From positions 64,168-128,167 of the forward strand of contig JAJQCQ010000085.1 in NCBI GenBank assembly GCA_021202635.1: DNA of 64,000 nt, in the 5' to 3' direction. How positions within the stretch are numbered: the stretch's first letter is position 1; each line of letters opens with the position of its first letter. The position numbers were made by a program, and so were the translations under genes. This document shows positions 52,230 to 62,385 of the stretch, one piece after another. This DNA comes from Lachnospiraceae bacterium. Its GTDB lineage: Bacteria; Bacillota; Clostridia; Lachnospirales; Lachnospiraceae. Below the pieces are notes generated by a model that worked only from the letters and a program-made list of their open reading frames with translations, had not been told where the DNA came from and ran no database searches.

Positions 52230-53288
52230 CTATTCACTCCAGTTCAGCAATTCATTCCGAAGCACAGAAAGCAGTTCCGCCTCCGGAACCTTCCGGACTA
52301 CCTCGCCCTTTTTGATCAGGAGACCGACACCCTTGCCTCCGGCAATGCCAATATCTGCTTCCCTTGCCTCTCCGGGACCATTCACCACGCAGCCCATCAC
52401 CGCCACTTTGATATCCAGCGGGATGTCTTCGACCATCTTTTCCACCTGGTTTGCCAGTCCAATCAGATCAATCTGTGTGCGTCCGCAGGTCGGACAGGAT
52501 ACAACCTCAATGCCGCCCTTTCGAAGACCCAGGGTTCGCAGAATCAGCTTCGCTGTCCGTACCTCCTCCAGCGGGTCACCGGTCAGGGAAACACGGATCG
52601 TATCGCCGATCCCCTCAGAGAGAATGATGCCGAGTCCGACCGAGGATTTGATGTTCCCGGAATACAGGGTACCAGCCTCTGTGATCCCTACATGCAGCGG
52701 GTGACTGGTTTTCTCTACCAGCAGACGATGCGCCTTTACACAGAACATCACATCCGATGCCTTGATACTGATCACCAGATTGTCATACCCCATATCCTCG
52801 ATCACGGCCGTCTGCCGCAGCGCGCTCTCCACAATGCCTTCCGGAGTCACACCTCCGTCCCGCTCTACGATCTCTTTTTCCAGAGAGCCGCTGTTTACGC
52901 CGACACGAATCGGGATATTCCGCTCCCTCGCAGCGGAAACCACCTCGCGCACACGGCTCTTATCGCCGATGTTCCCGGGATTGATCCGGATCTTGTCTGC
53001 ACCTGCCTCGATGGCAGCGATCGCCAGCTTATAATCAAAATGAATGTCTGCCACCAGCGGAATCGTGATCTGTTTCTTAATTTCCTTAAGCGCGTGCGCG
53101 GCTTCCATGGTTGGCACTGCACAGCGGATGATATCACAGCCCGCGGCAGCCAGACTCTGAATCTGTGCAACCGTCCCCGCCACGTCTTCCGTCTTCGTAT
53201 TTGTCATCGACTGAATCAGGATCGGATGACCGCCGCCAATCACGCGGTCGCCGATCGTTACTGTCTTTGTCTGAGCTCTGTAATCCAT
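52230..53288 (-). CDS. ispG: 4-hydroxy-3-methylbut-2-en-1-yl diphosphate synthase IspG (GcpE)
   Basis: Penultimate enzyme of the MEP isoprenoid pathway, a 4Fe-4S reductive dehydratase of 352 residues. The TIM barrel start is TVTIGDRVIGGGHPILIQSM. The cluster ligands are in SCPTCGRTQID and VMGCVVNGPGEA. The start has GAGGAA upstream. It lies 59 nt before polC; other isoprenoid genes that often precede it (dxr, rseP) are absent, replaced by ppk. Confidence 0.97.
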   Translation of the reverse strand: MDYRAQTKTVTIGDRVIGGGHPILIQSMTNTKTEDVAGTVAQIQSLAAAGCDIIRCAVPTMEAAHALKEIKKQITIPLVADIHFDYKLAIAAIEAGADKIRINPGNIGDKSRVREVVSAARERNIPIRVGVNSGSLEKEIVERDGGVTPEGIVESALRQTAVIEDMGYDNLVISIKASDVMFCVKAHRLLVEKTSHPLHVGITEAGTLYSGNIKSSVGLGIILSEGIGDTIRVSLTGDPLEEVRTAKLILRTLGLRKGGIEVVSCPTCGRTQIDLIGLANQVEKMVEDIPLDIKVAVMGCVVNGPGEAREADIGIAGGKGVGLLIKKGEVVRKVPEAELLSVLRNELLNWSE

Positions 53289-53383
53289 ATTTTTTCCTCA
53301 ATTATCTGTATTCGCCATCGTATTTCTGCTTTTCCATGCGTTGCTTATACTTCCGGATACCAGCAGCAGAATTCGATGCCTGC

Positions 53384-55549
53384 TTACATATCTGCCTGTG
53401 CCGGAACAAACCGCCTGGTTTTTACCGGGTCAGAAGCTTCCTCATGTGCTTTTTTCGCTTCCCTGGCATCCCGAATCGCTTCCTCACAGAAATAATCCTG
53501 CGCACAGAGCAGTTCTTTGCCCCGGCGGTCGATTCGCTCGTAGGTTCCGTCCGGCTGCATAACCTGAGCCTTCACATTGTCATCCAGCTGAATCTGAAGA
53601 ATGTGACGCACCCGTTCCTGAATATCCGGATCCTCGATCGGGAAAAGGATTTCCACACGCTTATCCAGGTTTCGGGGCATCCAGTCTGCACTGGCCATAT
53701 AAAACTCTTCGTTTTCATCATTTAAAAAATAGAAAATACGCGCGTGTTCCAGAAAGGTACCGACAATTGAACGCACACGAATGGTCTCGCTGACGCCGGG
53801 GATCCCCGTCTTCAGGCAGCAGATACCGCGTACAATCAGGTCAATCTGCACCCCCGCGGCAGAAGCCTCATAAAGTGCTGCAATGATTTCCTTGTCACAA
53901 AGGGAATTCATCTTGGCAATGATCCGAGCCGGCAGTCCGTTTTTGGCGTGCTGCATCTCGCGGCGGATCAGATAGAGAAAACGGTCGCGCATCCAGAGCG
54001 GCGCGAGCACCAGACGATTCCAGTGCTTTGGCTCTGAATAACCGGAGAGCATATTAAAGACCGCTGTCGCATCCTCGCCGATCGGTTCAGAACAGGTCAT
54101 GATGCCGCAGTCCGTATACTGTTTTGCCGTGGAATCGTTGTAGTTGCCGGTTCCCAGGTGTACATAGCGGCGGATGCCATCCTCCTCACGCCGCACCACA
54201 AGCGTAATCTTGCTGTGCGTCTTCAGACCGAGCAGCCCGTAAATCACATGGCAGCCGGCTTTCTCCAGCATCTTCGCCCAGTTGATGTTATTTTCCTCAT
54301 CAAAACGGGCCTTCAGCTCTACCAGCACAGAGACCTGTTTGCCATTTTCCGCCGCCTGCGCCAGTGCACGGACAATCGGGGAATTGCCGCTGACGCGGTA
54401 AAGAGTCTGCTTAATAGCCAGCACATCCGGGTCGACCGCGGCCTGCTTTACAAATTGTACCACGGGTTCAAATGTCATATACGGATGGTGCAGAAGGATA
54501 TCTCCCTTTCGGATTTGTGTGAAGATATCTTCGGTTTCATTCATTCCCGGCACCGGCTGCGGCTGATAGGGCTTCTGCCGGTATGCCTCCATTCCATCCA
54601 TGCCATATAGCTTCATCAGGAATGTCAGATCCAGAGGCCCGCTGATCTTATAGATATCGTCATTTCTGACATCCAGCTCCTGTTTCAGAATTTTCAGAAG
54701 CTTCGGGTCCATATTGTCTTCAATTTCCAGACGAATCACCTCGCCCCACTGCCGTTTTTTCAGCTGCTTCTGGATTTCCTTTAGCAGGTCCGAAGCATCG
54801 TCCTCATCAATCGTCAGATCCGCGTTTCGCATGATCCGGTAGGGATGTGCACAGACTACGTTATAATTGGAAAACAGCTGATCAATGTTCCGCTCAATCA
54901 GCTCCTCGAGCAGAATGACACATTTCGTCCCGTCCGCAGCATCCGGCAGACGGACAAAACGTGGCAGAACGGAAGGCACCTGCACGGTCGCAAACTCTGC
55001 CTTTCCCGTTTTTCCCTTTTCTCCCTTATCCTCTTTCTTTGCAATCAAAGCCCCAATATTTAAAGCTTTGTTGCGCAAAAGCGGAAATGGGCGGGACGGG
55101 TCCATAGCCATTGGTGTCAGCACCGGATAAACGGTCTCCTCAAAGTAACGGTCCGCCACTTCGGCCTGCTCGGCGGTCATTTTTTCATGCTCCGTCACAA
55201 TCTCCAGTCCACACTGCTTCATCAGAGGCAAAAGTGAACGGTTATACGTCGAATATTGCTGCTTTACCAGCTCATGAGCCTCCTGCGAAATCAAATCCAG
55301 CTGTTCCTGTGGCGTCATGCCGGAAATGTCCTTTTTGGTATATTTTGCATGAACCATGTCCTTCAGTGATGCAACCCGGATCATAAAAAACTCGTCCAGA
55401 TTGGATGCGGTAATGCTCAGAAATTTCAGTCGTTCCATGGGAGGGTTTGTTTTATCACGAGCCTCCCCCAACACCCTGGCATTAAATTTCAGCCAGCTGC
55501 TTTCTCTGTTTGTGTAATATTCCGGTTTTTCAAATACCGTACCTGCCAT
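53384..55549 (-). CDS. ppk1: Polyphosphate kinase 1
   Basis: Polymerises the ATP gamma phosphate into polyphosphate. It has 721 residues from the ATG at 55549 (AGAGGTG upstream; a GTG in that site is not the start). The four PPK1 domains are present: N (NRESSWLKFNARVL), head, C1 and C2. The autophosphorylated His lies in LGLKTHSKITLV and a second conserved His in FLEHARIFYF. It lies 55 nt downstream of a Ppx/GppA gene, so synthesis and breakdown enzymes are paired. Confidence 0.96.
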   Translation of the reverse strand: MAGTVFEKPEYYTNRESSWLKFNARVLGEARDKTNPPMERLKFLSITASNLDEFFMIRVASLKDMVHAKYTKKDISGMTPQEQLDLISQEAHELVKQQYSTYNRSLLPLMKQCGLEIVTEHEKMTAEQAEVADRYFEETVYPVLTPMAMDPSRPFPLLRNKALNIGALIAKKEDKGEKGKTGKAEFATVQVPSVLPRFVRLPDAADGTKCVILLEELIERNIDQLFSNYNVVCAHPYRIMRNADLTIDEDDASDLLKEIQKQLKKRQWGEVIRLEIEDNMDPKLLKILKQELDVRNDDIYKISGPLDLTFLMKLYGMDGMEAYRQKPYQPQPVPGMNETEDIFTQIRKGDILLHHPYMTFEPVVQFVKQAAVDPDVLAIKQTLYRVSGNSPIVRALAQAAENGKQVSVLVELKARFDEENNINWAKMLEKAGCHVIYGLLGLKTHSKITLVVRREEDGIRRYVHLGTGNYNDSTAKQYTDCGIMTCSEPIGEDATAVFNMLSGYSEPKHWNRLVLAPLWMRDRFLYLIRREMQHAKNGLPARIIAKMNSLCDKEIIAALYEASAAGVQIDLIVRGICCLKTGIPGVSETIRVRSIVGTFLEHARIFYFLNDENEEFYMASADWMPRNLDKRVEILFPIEDPDIQERVRHILQIQLDDNVKAQVMQPDGTYERIDRRGKELLCAQDYFCEEAIRDAREAKKAHEEASDPVKTRRFVPAQADM

Positions 55550-55604
55550 ATCCCTTAACACCTCTCTCCCTCACAATGTTCCCATGCTCTGTCATCCATG
55601 ACCG

Positions 55605-57233
55605 TTAAAATGTTTTTTTCTGTTTCAAAACCGGGCGCACATTGAACATTTCCTCAAAAAAATCCACCTTCTCATTAAATGCGCCGCGCTCCAGAGACAG
55701 ATCCTGCTGGCTCGCCACGGAAATTTTTAATTCATGCTCCTTTAACGTCACGGTGATATTGGAACATTTCTGGTGATGTGTGCGGTCCAGTGAATTCGCC
55801 ACACGCAGAATGGCTGTCAGCTTTCCGACAATCATATATTCCCTGGCGGACAAATCCGTACGTCCGGACAATTCCTCATAATAGATAAAAGGACTGGTAT
55901 TGTATTTCACCGTGTAAGCAACAATCGCCCGGTCTTTTTGTGAAAGTCCGATAATTTCTGTCGCCAGAATGATGTTATAGGCACAGTCAGAGATATCGGT
56001 CAGGCTGATAAATTTTCCGCAGCTGTGCAGGATAACCGCAATCTGTAAAAGCAGCCGCTCGTGTTCCCCGAGACCGTGTACTTTTTTCATACGGTCAAAA
56101 ATCTGCACCGCAATATCGCTAATATTCCGGATGTGGCTCTGGCTGGTTTTGTAGCGCTTCGCAATACTGCGGGCAGCGGCCAGAATATCCTCGTCAAAAC
56201 TGTGGCGGCGTGTCACAAGGCCCATACGCACTCCATAATCATATGAAACACCGTCATTTAAGGAAAACCCGGGCATCCACACAACATCTACATCAAAATT
56301 CTCAATCAGGCTCCGGCAGATAATCGCGGAAGGCACAATCGCGTCTGTCATATCAGATGGAAGGTCATACTTCGCGGCGATTTCCTCCGGTGTCTGCGCA
56401 ATCATATCCTTGTAAATCCGCTCAAACTGTTCTTTCGTCAGAGACGGGATTCGGATATCAGAAGCGGTATCCTTTTTTGTACCTGTATCGGTTGCCTCCG
56501 CGGTGTCTTTTTTCGATATAAATGCGGATTGCTCCTGAAGCTCCAGAAAATTTTTCATCGGCATCATTTCATTCAGGCTGCCGCCTAAAACAATCAGATT
56601 CCGGATTTTGCGGTCCTTCTGATAAAGCTTCGCGAATCCGGCCAGTTCATAGGCCATCAGTTCACGCACCAGTTTTTCAAAATGCTCTCCATTTTTCGCC
56701 AGTGGCAGCAGATTTTCTCTTGTCGTAATATTACCGACACGGATATTCTGCGTGGTAATCAGCTTATCCTTATCAAACAGAGAAATCTGTGTGCTGCTGC
56801 CGCTGATGTCCACAATTGCCGTAGCATTCTGGATGATGGCCGCAAATTCCTCTGATGTCGAAGCAATCGCCTGATAATCGACAAAGCGCTGCTCTGCGTT
56901 TGTAAAAACTTCGATCTCAAGACCAGTCTGTTTTTCGATGTAATCGCACAGAATCGTCCGGTTCCTTGACTCCCGAAAGGCGCTCGTTGCAAACACCCGG
57001 TAAGCCGAAACCCGGTACCCGGACATTGTGCGTTTGAAATCATTCAGTACATCACAGAGCTCGTCGATGTGTTCCCGGCTGATTCGTCCCTGTTCATAGA
57101 CGTCCAGACCCAGGTTGATCCGGGTCGAGATGCATTCGATTTCCCGCATCGACCGGCGCTGCGTAAACTCAAATATTTTCATTTCAGTCACGGCCGAGCC
57201 GATACTCACAGCCGCGAAGGTTTTTAGTGCCAT
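55605..57233 (-). CDS. ppx: Ppx/GppA family exopolyphosphatase with C-terminal HD-type domain
   Basis: 542 residues from the ATG at 57233 (GGAGG upstream). The N-terminal ASKHA fold has SIGSAVTEMKIFEF near residue 8, a second phosphate loop VDISGSSTQISLFD and the catalytic region FATSAFRESRNR. A Ppx C-terminal helical HD-like domain follows from about residue 360 (VILHSCGKFISLTD). It may hydrolyse polyphosphate or pppGpp; placement beside ppk1 supports polyphosphate. The N-terminal DxG of the fold is altered (SIGSA), a small oddity. Confidence 0.85.
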   Translation of the reverse strand: MALKTFAAVSIGSAVTEMKIFEFTQRRSMREIECISTRINLGLDVYEQGRISREHIDELCDVLNDFKRTMSGYRVSAYRVFATSAFRESRNRTILCDYIEKQTGLEIEVFTNAEQRFVDYQAIASTSEEFAAIIQNATAIVDISGSSTQISLFDKDKLITTQNIRVGNITTRENLLPLAKNGEHFEKLVRELMAYELAGFAKLYQKDRKIRNLIVLGGSLNEMMPMKNFLELQEQSAFISKKDTAEATDTGTKKDTASDIRIPSLTKEQFERIYKDMIAQTPEEIAAKYDLPSDMTDAIVPSAIICRSLIENFDVDVVWMPGFSLNDGVSYDYGVRMGLVTRRHSFDEDILAAARSIAKRYKTSQSHIRNISDIAVQIFDRMKKVHGLGEHERLLLQIAVILHSCGKFISLTDISDCAYNIILATEIIGLSQKDRAIVAYTVKYNTSPFIYYEELSGRTDLSAREYMIVGKLTAILRVANSLDRTHHQKCSNITVTLKEHELKISVASQQDLSLERGAFNEKVDFFEEMFNVRPVLKQKKTF

Positions 57234-57270
57234 AAGGCTACCTCCATTGAAAAAGATCGTTTGCCTGGCT

Positions 57271-58689
57271 TTACTGCATGGCAGAAATGTAGTCGACAAA
57301 TTGTTGTGCGGTTCTTCCGGACAGACCGCCGTGGCTCAGCTCCCATTTATTCGCTTCCAGAAGCAGTTCTTCTTCCGGCATGGTAATTCCGTAGCGGGCG
57401 GCCAGGGTGCGTACGATATGCTGGAACTGTTTTTTGTCCGGTGAGCCGAAATAGATGGATACCCCGAAGCGTGAGGAAAGCGAGAGCTTTTCCTGTACGG
57501 TATCGGAAACATGCAGATCACCGCCGTGGGTCGCGTGAATCTCGGCCGGTTTGCCGATGTCCCCTTCCATATTATCGCCGAATTGTTCCCGAATCAGGTG
57601 ACGGCGATTGGATGTCGCATAAATCAGCACGTTCTTCGGCTTCCGCTCCAGACCGCCCTCAATCACTGCTTTCAGATATTTATATTCAATCTCGAACTCT
57701 TCAAATGACAGATCATCCATGTAGATGATAAAGCGATAATTGCGGTTTTTGATCTGCGCAATCACTGCGTTCAGGTCCTGAAACTGGTGCTTATATATCT
57801 CAATCATGCGAAGTCCGCGATCGTAATACTGGTTCAGAATTCCCTTGATGCTGGAAGACTTTCCTGTCCCTGCGTCGCCGAAAAGAAGGCAGTTATTCGC
57901 ATTTTTACCCTGAATGAATGCTTCCGTATTGTCAATGAGTTTCTTTTTCTGAATCTCATATCCCACCAGATCATCCAGCTTCACATGTGCGATATTTGTG
58001 ATCGGCAGAATCTGTACCCCATTCTCATCATGTTCAATTCGAAACGCTTTATGCAGGCCAAACCTTCCTACACCAAATTCCTGATAAAAACGCATCATGT
58101 CCGAGGTAAATTTCTCTAATCCGGCATCCGTCCTACACATAGTGTTTTCCGACTGGCTGACGGAAGCTGCAGCCGTATCTTTACAGGAAGAAGATTCCAT
58201 ATCTGAGCCGGCTGCGGAGTCTGCCGCCAACGAAGCGCCAAGCTCACAGATGCGGTTACGTATGCGCCGGTTAAACACCCTGCCTTCGACGGTTCCTCTT
58301 TTATAATGCAGGATTTCTTCAAAAAATCCCACCTGCAGCTTCTGCTCGAGTTCCGAAAAATCCAGACGGTACAGGTGCATAAATATCCGAAAATCATGCT
58401 TCGCCAGCTGAAGCAGACTTCCATCGGTCAGGCCGCTGATTTCACAGGAGGTGCTAAATACATTTTCATTGTTTACCAATAACAGGGTCAGATAATTGTG
58501 CCAGAGATTCCCTTCAAAGCCATAGGTACCGGCCAGATCAATCAGCGCATGCATACAGGAATAAAAACGTACCTGAACCTCCTCCCGCGCCTCTTCCTGT
58601 TCCATATGTGCCAATACCCAATCCATATCTTCCAGAATCTGCCCATTCTCAAAATTTCTGTACAGGATCAGTTCATCCGATCGTTTCAT
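57271..58689 (-). CDS. DUF815 family AAA ATPase
   Basis: 472 residues. The N-terminal ~200 residues are a poorly conserved helical region with a Ser-rich stretch. The ATPase has Walker A LLFGDAGTGKSS near residue 265, Walker B FIIYMDDLSFEEF, sensor 1 IYATSNRRHL, and a conserved sensor 2 region SLSSRFGVSIYFGSPDKKQF. The function of the family is unknown. It is 37 nt before the ppx gene in the same direction. Confidence 0.88.
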   Translation of the reverse strand: MKRSDELILYRNFENGQILEDMDWVLAHMEQEEAREEVQVRFYSCMHALIDLAGTYGFEGNLWHNYLTLLLVNNENVFSTSCEISGLTDGSLLQLAKHDFRIFMHLYRLDFSELEQKLQVGFFEEILHYKRGTVEGRVFNRRIRNRICELGASLAADSAAGSDMESSSCKDTAAASVSQSENTMCRTDAGLEKFTSDMMRFYQEFGVGRFGLHKAFRIEHDENGVQILPITNIAHVKLDDLVGYEIQKKKLIDNTEAFIQGKNANNCLLFGDAGTGKSSSIKGILNQYYDRGLRMIEIYKHQFQDLNAVIAQIKNRNYRFIIYMDDLSFEEFEIEYKYLKAVIEGGLERKPKNVLIYATSNRRHLIREQFGDNMEGDIGKPAEIHATHGGDLHVSDTVQEKLSLSSRFGVSIYFGSPDKKQFQHIVRTLAARYGITMPEEELLLEANKWELSHGGLSGRTAQQFVDYISAMQ

Positions 58690-58726
58690 TTTTTCTCCTC
58701 AATCATGCTCTTTGGTTCTGAAACCC

Positions 58727-59857
58727 TTAATAGTTTCCCAGGATTTTCATATTTATCGCTTCCTCGCGGATGCCGCGCAGCGCGTTTTTCACGGCGCTGT
58801 CTGTGAGATTCCCATCGAAATCCACAAAAAAACGGTATTCCCAGTTCTGACCGGGAATCGGGCGGGACTCGATCTTTGTCATATTCAGATTGTTGTAAAT
58901 AAAATGCGACAGAATATGATACAGGGACCCACTGTGATGCGGCACTTCAAAGCAGATACTGATCTTCTTTGCGTCGCGTCGGAAGACACGCTGATTCGTA
59001 ACTACGATAAAACGCGTCGAGTTTGCCTGATTATAATAAATCTTCTCTTCGAGAACAGCAAGGCCAAACGTCTCTGCCGCGAACAGGCTTCCCACAGCCG
59101 CCTGTGTCGGGTCACCATCCTCTGCCACTTTTTTCGCTGCCCGCGCCGTATTGTCAAAGGGGATCAGCTGCCATTCGGGATGCCGGTACAGGTACTCTTC
59201 ACACTGGGAAAGTGCCTGCTGGTGCGAGTACACTCGTTTGATATTCTCAATCTTTGCTCCCGGAAGACCGAGCAGCGCATGTTCACACTTTACAATCTGC
59301 TCCCCGACAATATAATTTTCAAAATTGACCAGCAGATCATAATTGTCCGCCACGATTCCGGCCGAGGAGTTTTCAATCGGCAGCACGGCATAGTCCGCAG
59401 AACCCTCTGCGATGGCCTCCATCGCATCGCGGAATTTCCGCACATGGAAGCAGTTCACATCGTTTCCGAAATACTCCCGCATGGCCGCGTGACTGTATGC
59501 GCCTTCAACCCCCTGGTAAACCACACGAATGTTCTCCCGGTCAATATCCTCCACCTCAATAAAAGGCAGACGCCCTGTCACACCGTTTTCTTCCAGCAGC
59601 TGATACTGCAGCTTACGGCTCATCGCCATAATCTGGGAAAAAAGCTCCTGCACCCCATGGCGGTTAAAATCATTATGCGCCATCGCGCTAAGTGTCTCCA
59701 GCTTGCTCTGCTCCCGTTCCTTATCAAAAACCTTCCTGCCGTTTTCTATTTTGAAGCGGGCAACCTCCTCACTGATCTTCATTCTGCGCTCAAACAGGTC
59801 TGTGATCTGGGCGTCCACGAGGTCAATCTCTTCTCTTAATTCCAGCAAGTCCCTCAT
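58727..59857 (-). CDS. pheA: Bifunctional chorismate mutase/prephenate dehydratase (P-protein)
   Basis: Makes phenylpyruvate from chorismate. It has 376 residues. The AroQ chorismate mutase is at residues 1-90 (LREEIDLVDAQITDLFERR, KVFDKEREQ). The dehydratase starts near 110 (VVYQGVEGAYSHAAMREYF) and contains NSTRFIVV. The C-terminal ACT domain with the ESRP motif (MTKIESRPIPG) gives Phe feedback inhibition. It is 35 nt downstream of the aldo/keto reductase gene. Confidence 0.96.
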   Translation of the reverse strand: MRDLLELREEIDLVDAQITDLFERRMKISEEVARFKIENGRKVFDKEREQSKLETLSAMAHNDFNRHGVQELFSQIMAMSRKLQYQLLEENGVTGRLPFIEVEDIDRENIRVVYQGVEGAYSHAAMREYFGNDVNCFHVRKFRDAMEAIAEGSADYAVLPIENSSAGIVADNYDLLVNFENYIVGEQIVKCEHALLGLPGAKIENIKRVYSHQQALSQCEEYLYRHPEWQLIPFDNTARAAKKVAEDGDPTQAAVGSLFAAETFGLAVLEEKIYYNQANSTRFIVVTNQRVFRRDAKKISICFEVPHHSGSLYHILSHFIYNNLNMTKIESRPIPGQNWEYRFFVDFDGNLTDSAVKNALRGIREEAINMKILGNY

Positions 59858-59892
59858 AAATTGTAATCCTCTCCTGGTATTGTCTATTCCGT

Positions 59893-61005
59893 TTATTTTT
59901 CAAAAACCTTTGCTGTTTTCTGCAGCCAGTCGGTTACCTTCAGCTGCTGCGGACAAACGCTCTCACACTGTCCGCACCCGACACAATCCGATGCTTTTCC
60001 GTGCTCCTTTGACAGTTCCCCGTAACGTGCCATATGCGCGGGATTGTCCCGATCCTCCAATTCCGCGTTATATAGCGCGAAATAGTCCGGAATCGCGATA
60101 TTCATCGGGCAGCCTTCCACGCAGTAGCGGCAGGCTGTACAGGGAATCTTTGCCGCCTCGTGAATGATATCCACTACCTGCCCCAGCAGCAGATTCTTTT
60201 CTTCCTCTGTGAGAGGCTCCATATTCTGCATATAACCACTGTTATCTAGCATCTGCTCCATCGAAGACATCCCGCTTAATACGATTATTACGTTCTCAAG
60301 GCTGGCCGCGAAGCGAATCGCCCAGGATGCATTTGACCAGTCCGGATGAACCGCACGAAGCAGCTTTTCTGCTTTTTCCGGCAGCTTCGCAAGGGTGCCG
60401 CCTTTGACAGGCTCCATGACTACAACCTTTTTGCCATGTTTTACTACCGTTTCATAGCATTTGCGGGACTGCACCTTTGCGTCTTCCCAGTCGAGATAGT
60501 TCAGCTGCAGCTGTACAAACTCTACTTCCGGATGATCGGTCAGAATCCGGTCAAGCACCTCTGCCTTGTCATGAAACGAAAAACCGATATGACGAACCTT
60601 TCCTTCCGCCTTTTTTGCGGCAATAAATGTGAATCCGCCCAGGCGCTCTACCAGATCATAACGCTCGCCGCTCATCGCGTGCAGCAGGTAATAGTCAAAA
60701 AAGTCCTGTCCCGTCTTTTCCAGCTGCTCATTGAAAATGCGTTCCATATCCTCCTCCTTTTCCAGCTGAAAAAGTGGAAGCTTTGTCGCCAGCGTATAGC
60801 TGTCACGGGGATAGCGCTTCGTGATCACATCCTTCACCGCGCGCTCACTTTCATGATCGTGATACATATACGCCGTATCAAAATAGGTAAAACCGCGCTT
60901 TAAAAATGTATCTGCCATCTGACAGACCTGTTCTTTGTCGATACTTTTGGGATCATCCGCATTCAAAAGCGGAAGCCGCATCAGTCCAAATCCTAATTTT
61001 CCCAT
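59893..61005 (-). CDS. Aldo/keto reductase with C-terminal 4Fe-4S ferredoxin domain
   Basis: 370 residues. The AKR barrel spans about residues 1-270 with the catalytic Asp/Tyr segment YFDTAYMYHD. A C-terminal domain holds two 4Fe-4S motifs: CTACRYCVEGCP and CVGCGQCESVCPQ. The family is common in Clostridia; substrate unknown, with electrons possibly from ferredoxin. The ATG at 61005 is 8 nt after GGAGG and is preferred over the ATG at 61011, which is only 2 nt away. Confidence 0.9.
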   Translation of the reverse strand: MGKLGFGLMRLPLLNADDPKSIDKEQVCQMADTFLKRGFTYFDTAYMYHDHESERAVKDVITKRYPRDSYTLATKLPLFQLEKEEDMERIFNEQLEKTGQDFFDYYLLHAMSGERYDLVERLGGFTFIAAKKAEGKVRHIGFSFHDKAEVLDRILTDHPEVEFVQLQLNYLDWEDAKVQSRKCYETVVKHGKKVVVMEPVKGGTLAKLPEKAEKLLRAVHPDWSNASWAIRFAASLENVIIVLSGMSSMEQMLDNSGYMQNMEPLTEEEKNLLLGQVVDIIHEAAKIPCTACRYCVEGCPMNIAIPDYFALYNAELEDRDNPAHMARYGELSKEHGKASDCVGCGQCESVCPQQLKVTDWLQKTAKVFEK

Positions 61006-61048
61006 TTTCATATCCTCCTTATATAAAAGTTCATAAATATAATATTAT

Positions 61049-61102
61049 GTAAACACTCAGAACAGCAGGCCACAGGTCTGCGCTTTGCTTCTGAACGGTT
61101 AC
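61049..61102. repeat. Dispersed palindromic repeat, full-length copy
   Basis: GTAAACACTCAGAACAGCAG at the left end and TTCTGAACGGTTAC at the right end, with GGTCTGCGCTTTGC between. It overlaps the end of hemW (stop at 61099). Confidence 0.75.
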
Positions 61103-62355
61103 ACAAATTCCGCCATTACAGGATTGCTCAGGTCCAGACCACGCGCTGTCAGAAATATACGCCCGCATTGTCTTTTGAGCAGACCAAGGGATGTCATACG
61201 ATCAATTTTGTCGCCATATATCTGATCGATTGACCGATGAAAACGTTCGGAAAACTCCTCTTCCGAGATTCCGGAAAGCATCCGCAGGCCAAGGAACATA
61301 AATTCCGCCATCTCGTCCTCCACAGAAAGGATTTCACAGCTTAAGGCGCTTTCTTTCCCAAATTGCTCATACGCGCCGTGCTCCATCGGATTCTGGCAAC
61401 GCACACTTACCAGAGAACTCTGTGCCAGATGGCTGTCCCCTTTCTGACGGCATCGGATCATTGAGGAAGCGCCCAGTCCAAATCCCAGGTACTCCGTCCC
61501 CCGCCAGTAGCCGATGTTATGTCGGCATTCATATCCCGGGCGGGCATAATTGGAGATTTCATAGTGCTCATATCCGGCATCACCAAGCAGCTGCTCTGTG
61601 AGCGCATACATTTGGCGCTCGTCATCCTCAGAAGGCAGATACAGCGGCTGTTCTCCATCTGCGCGCCGCAAATCATCCTCATGATACTTCTGATAAAACG
61701 GAGTCCCTTCCTCAATGATTAAACTATACGCCGAAATGTGTTCCGGCGCAAGCATTAAAATTTGACGCAGCGTATTCTCCCACGATTCCACCGTCTGCCC
61801 GGGCAGCGCGGACATCAGGTCTACGTTGATATTTTTGAAGCCTGCCTTCCGCGCCGCTTCATAGGAGCAAAGGAACGTCTCCCAGGTATGAATACGGCCA
61901 AGCATGGCAAGTTCCGCATTGTCCGCAGATTGAAGGCCAAGGCTGATGCGGTTTATGCCACAGGCCCGATAAGCCTCCATAATTCTGCTTTCGGATAACG
62001 CGCCTTTTTCTGAGAAAGTCCCCGGATTGCACTCGATCGTTATCTCACATTGTTCAGAAAAAGAAAAACAGGCGCGCAGGGTTTTCATGATCTCTGCAAT
62101 CTGCGCGGACGGAAGAATGGAAGGCGTCCCCCCTCCGAAAAAAACACTGCTGACAAAGTACTCCTCCCGCCTGGCGCATTCCATGGTCTCCGGCAGGGAA
62201 CATGTGCTTCCTGGCATTCCGCTGCGAATCTCCGTTTGCAGGGTCTGAACATAGCGATCCCGCTGTTCTTTTCCTGCCGGAGCAGAAAGAAAATCGCAGT
62301 AAGCACATTTTTTCACGCAAAAAGGAATGTGGATATAGAGTTCCAGTTCGCGCAT
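61099..62355 (-). CDS. hemW: HemW-like radical SAM protein (coproporphyrinogen III oxidase-like)
   Basis: Radical SAM protein with Cys13, Cys17 and Cys20 (FCVKKCAYCDF), the GGGTPS SAM motif and the HemW C-terminal domain. It has 418 residues. HemW is a heme chaperone, not an oxidase, and the fourth Cys of true HemN (CxxxCxxCxC) is absent here. It starts 30 nt after the MATE gene end in the same direction. Confidence 0.93.
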   Translation of the reverse strand: MRELELYIHIPFCVKKCAYCDFLSAPAGKEQRDRYVQTLQTEIRSGMPGSTCSLPETMECARREEYFVSSVFFGGGTPSILPSAQIAEIMKTLRACFSFSEQCEITIECNPGTFSEKGALSESRIMEAYRACGINRISLGLQSADNAELAMLGRIHTWETFLCSYEAARKAGFKNINVDLMSALPGQTVESWENTLRQILMLAPEHISAYSLIIEEGTPFYQKYHEDDLRRADGEQPLYLPSEDDERQMYALTEQLLGDAGYEHYEISNYARPGYECRHNIGYWRGTEYLGFGLGASSMIRCRQKGDSHLAQSSLVSVRCQNPMEHGAYEQFGKESALSCEILSVEDEMAEFMFLGLRMLSGISEEEFSERFHRSIDQIYGDKIDRMTSLGLLKRQCGRIFLTARGLDLSNPVMAEFV

Positions 62356-62385
62356 GGCAAGATACTCCTCTCCTTCTTCACAGAC

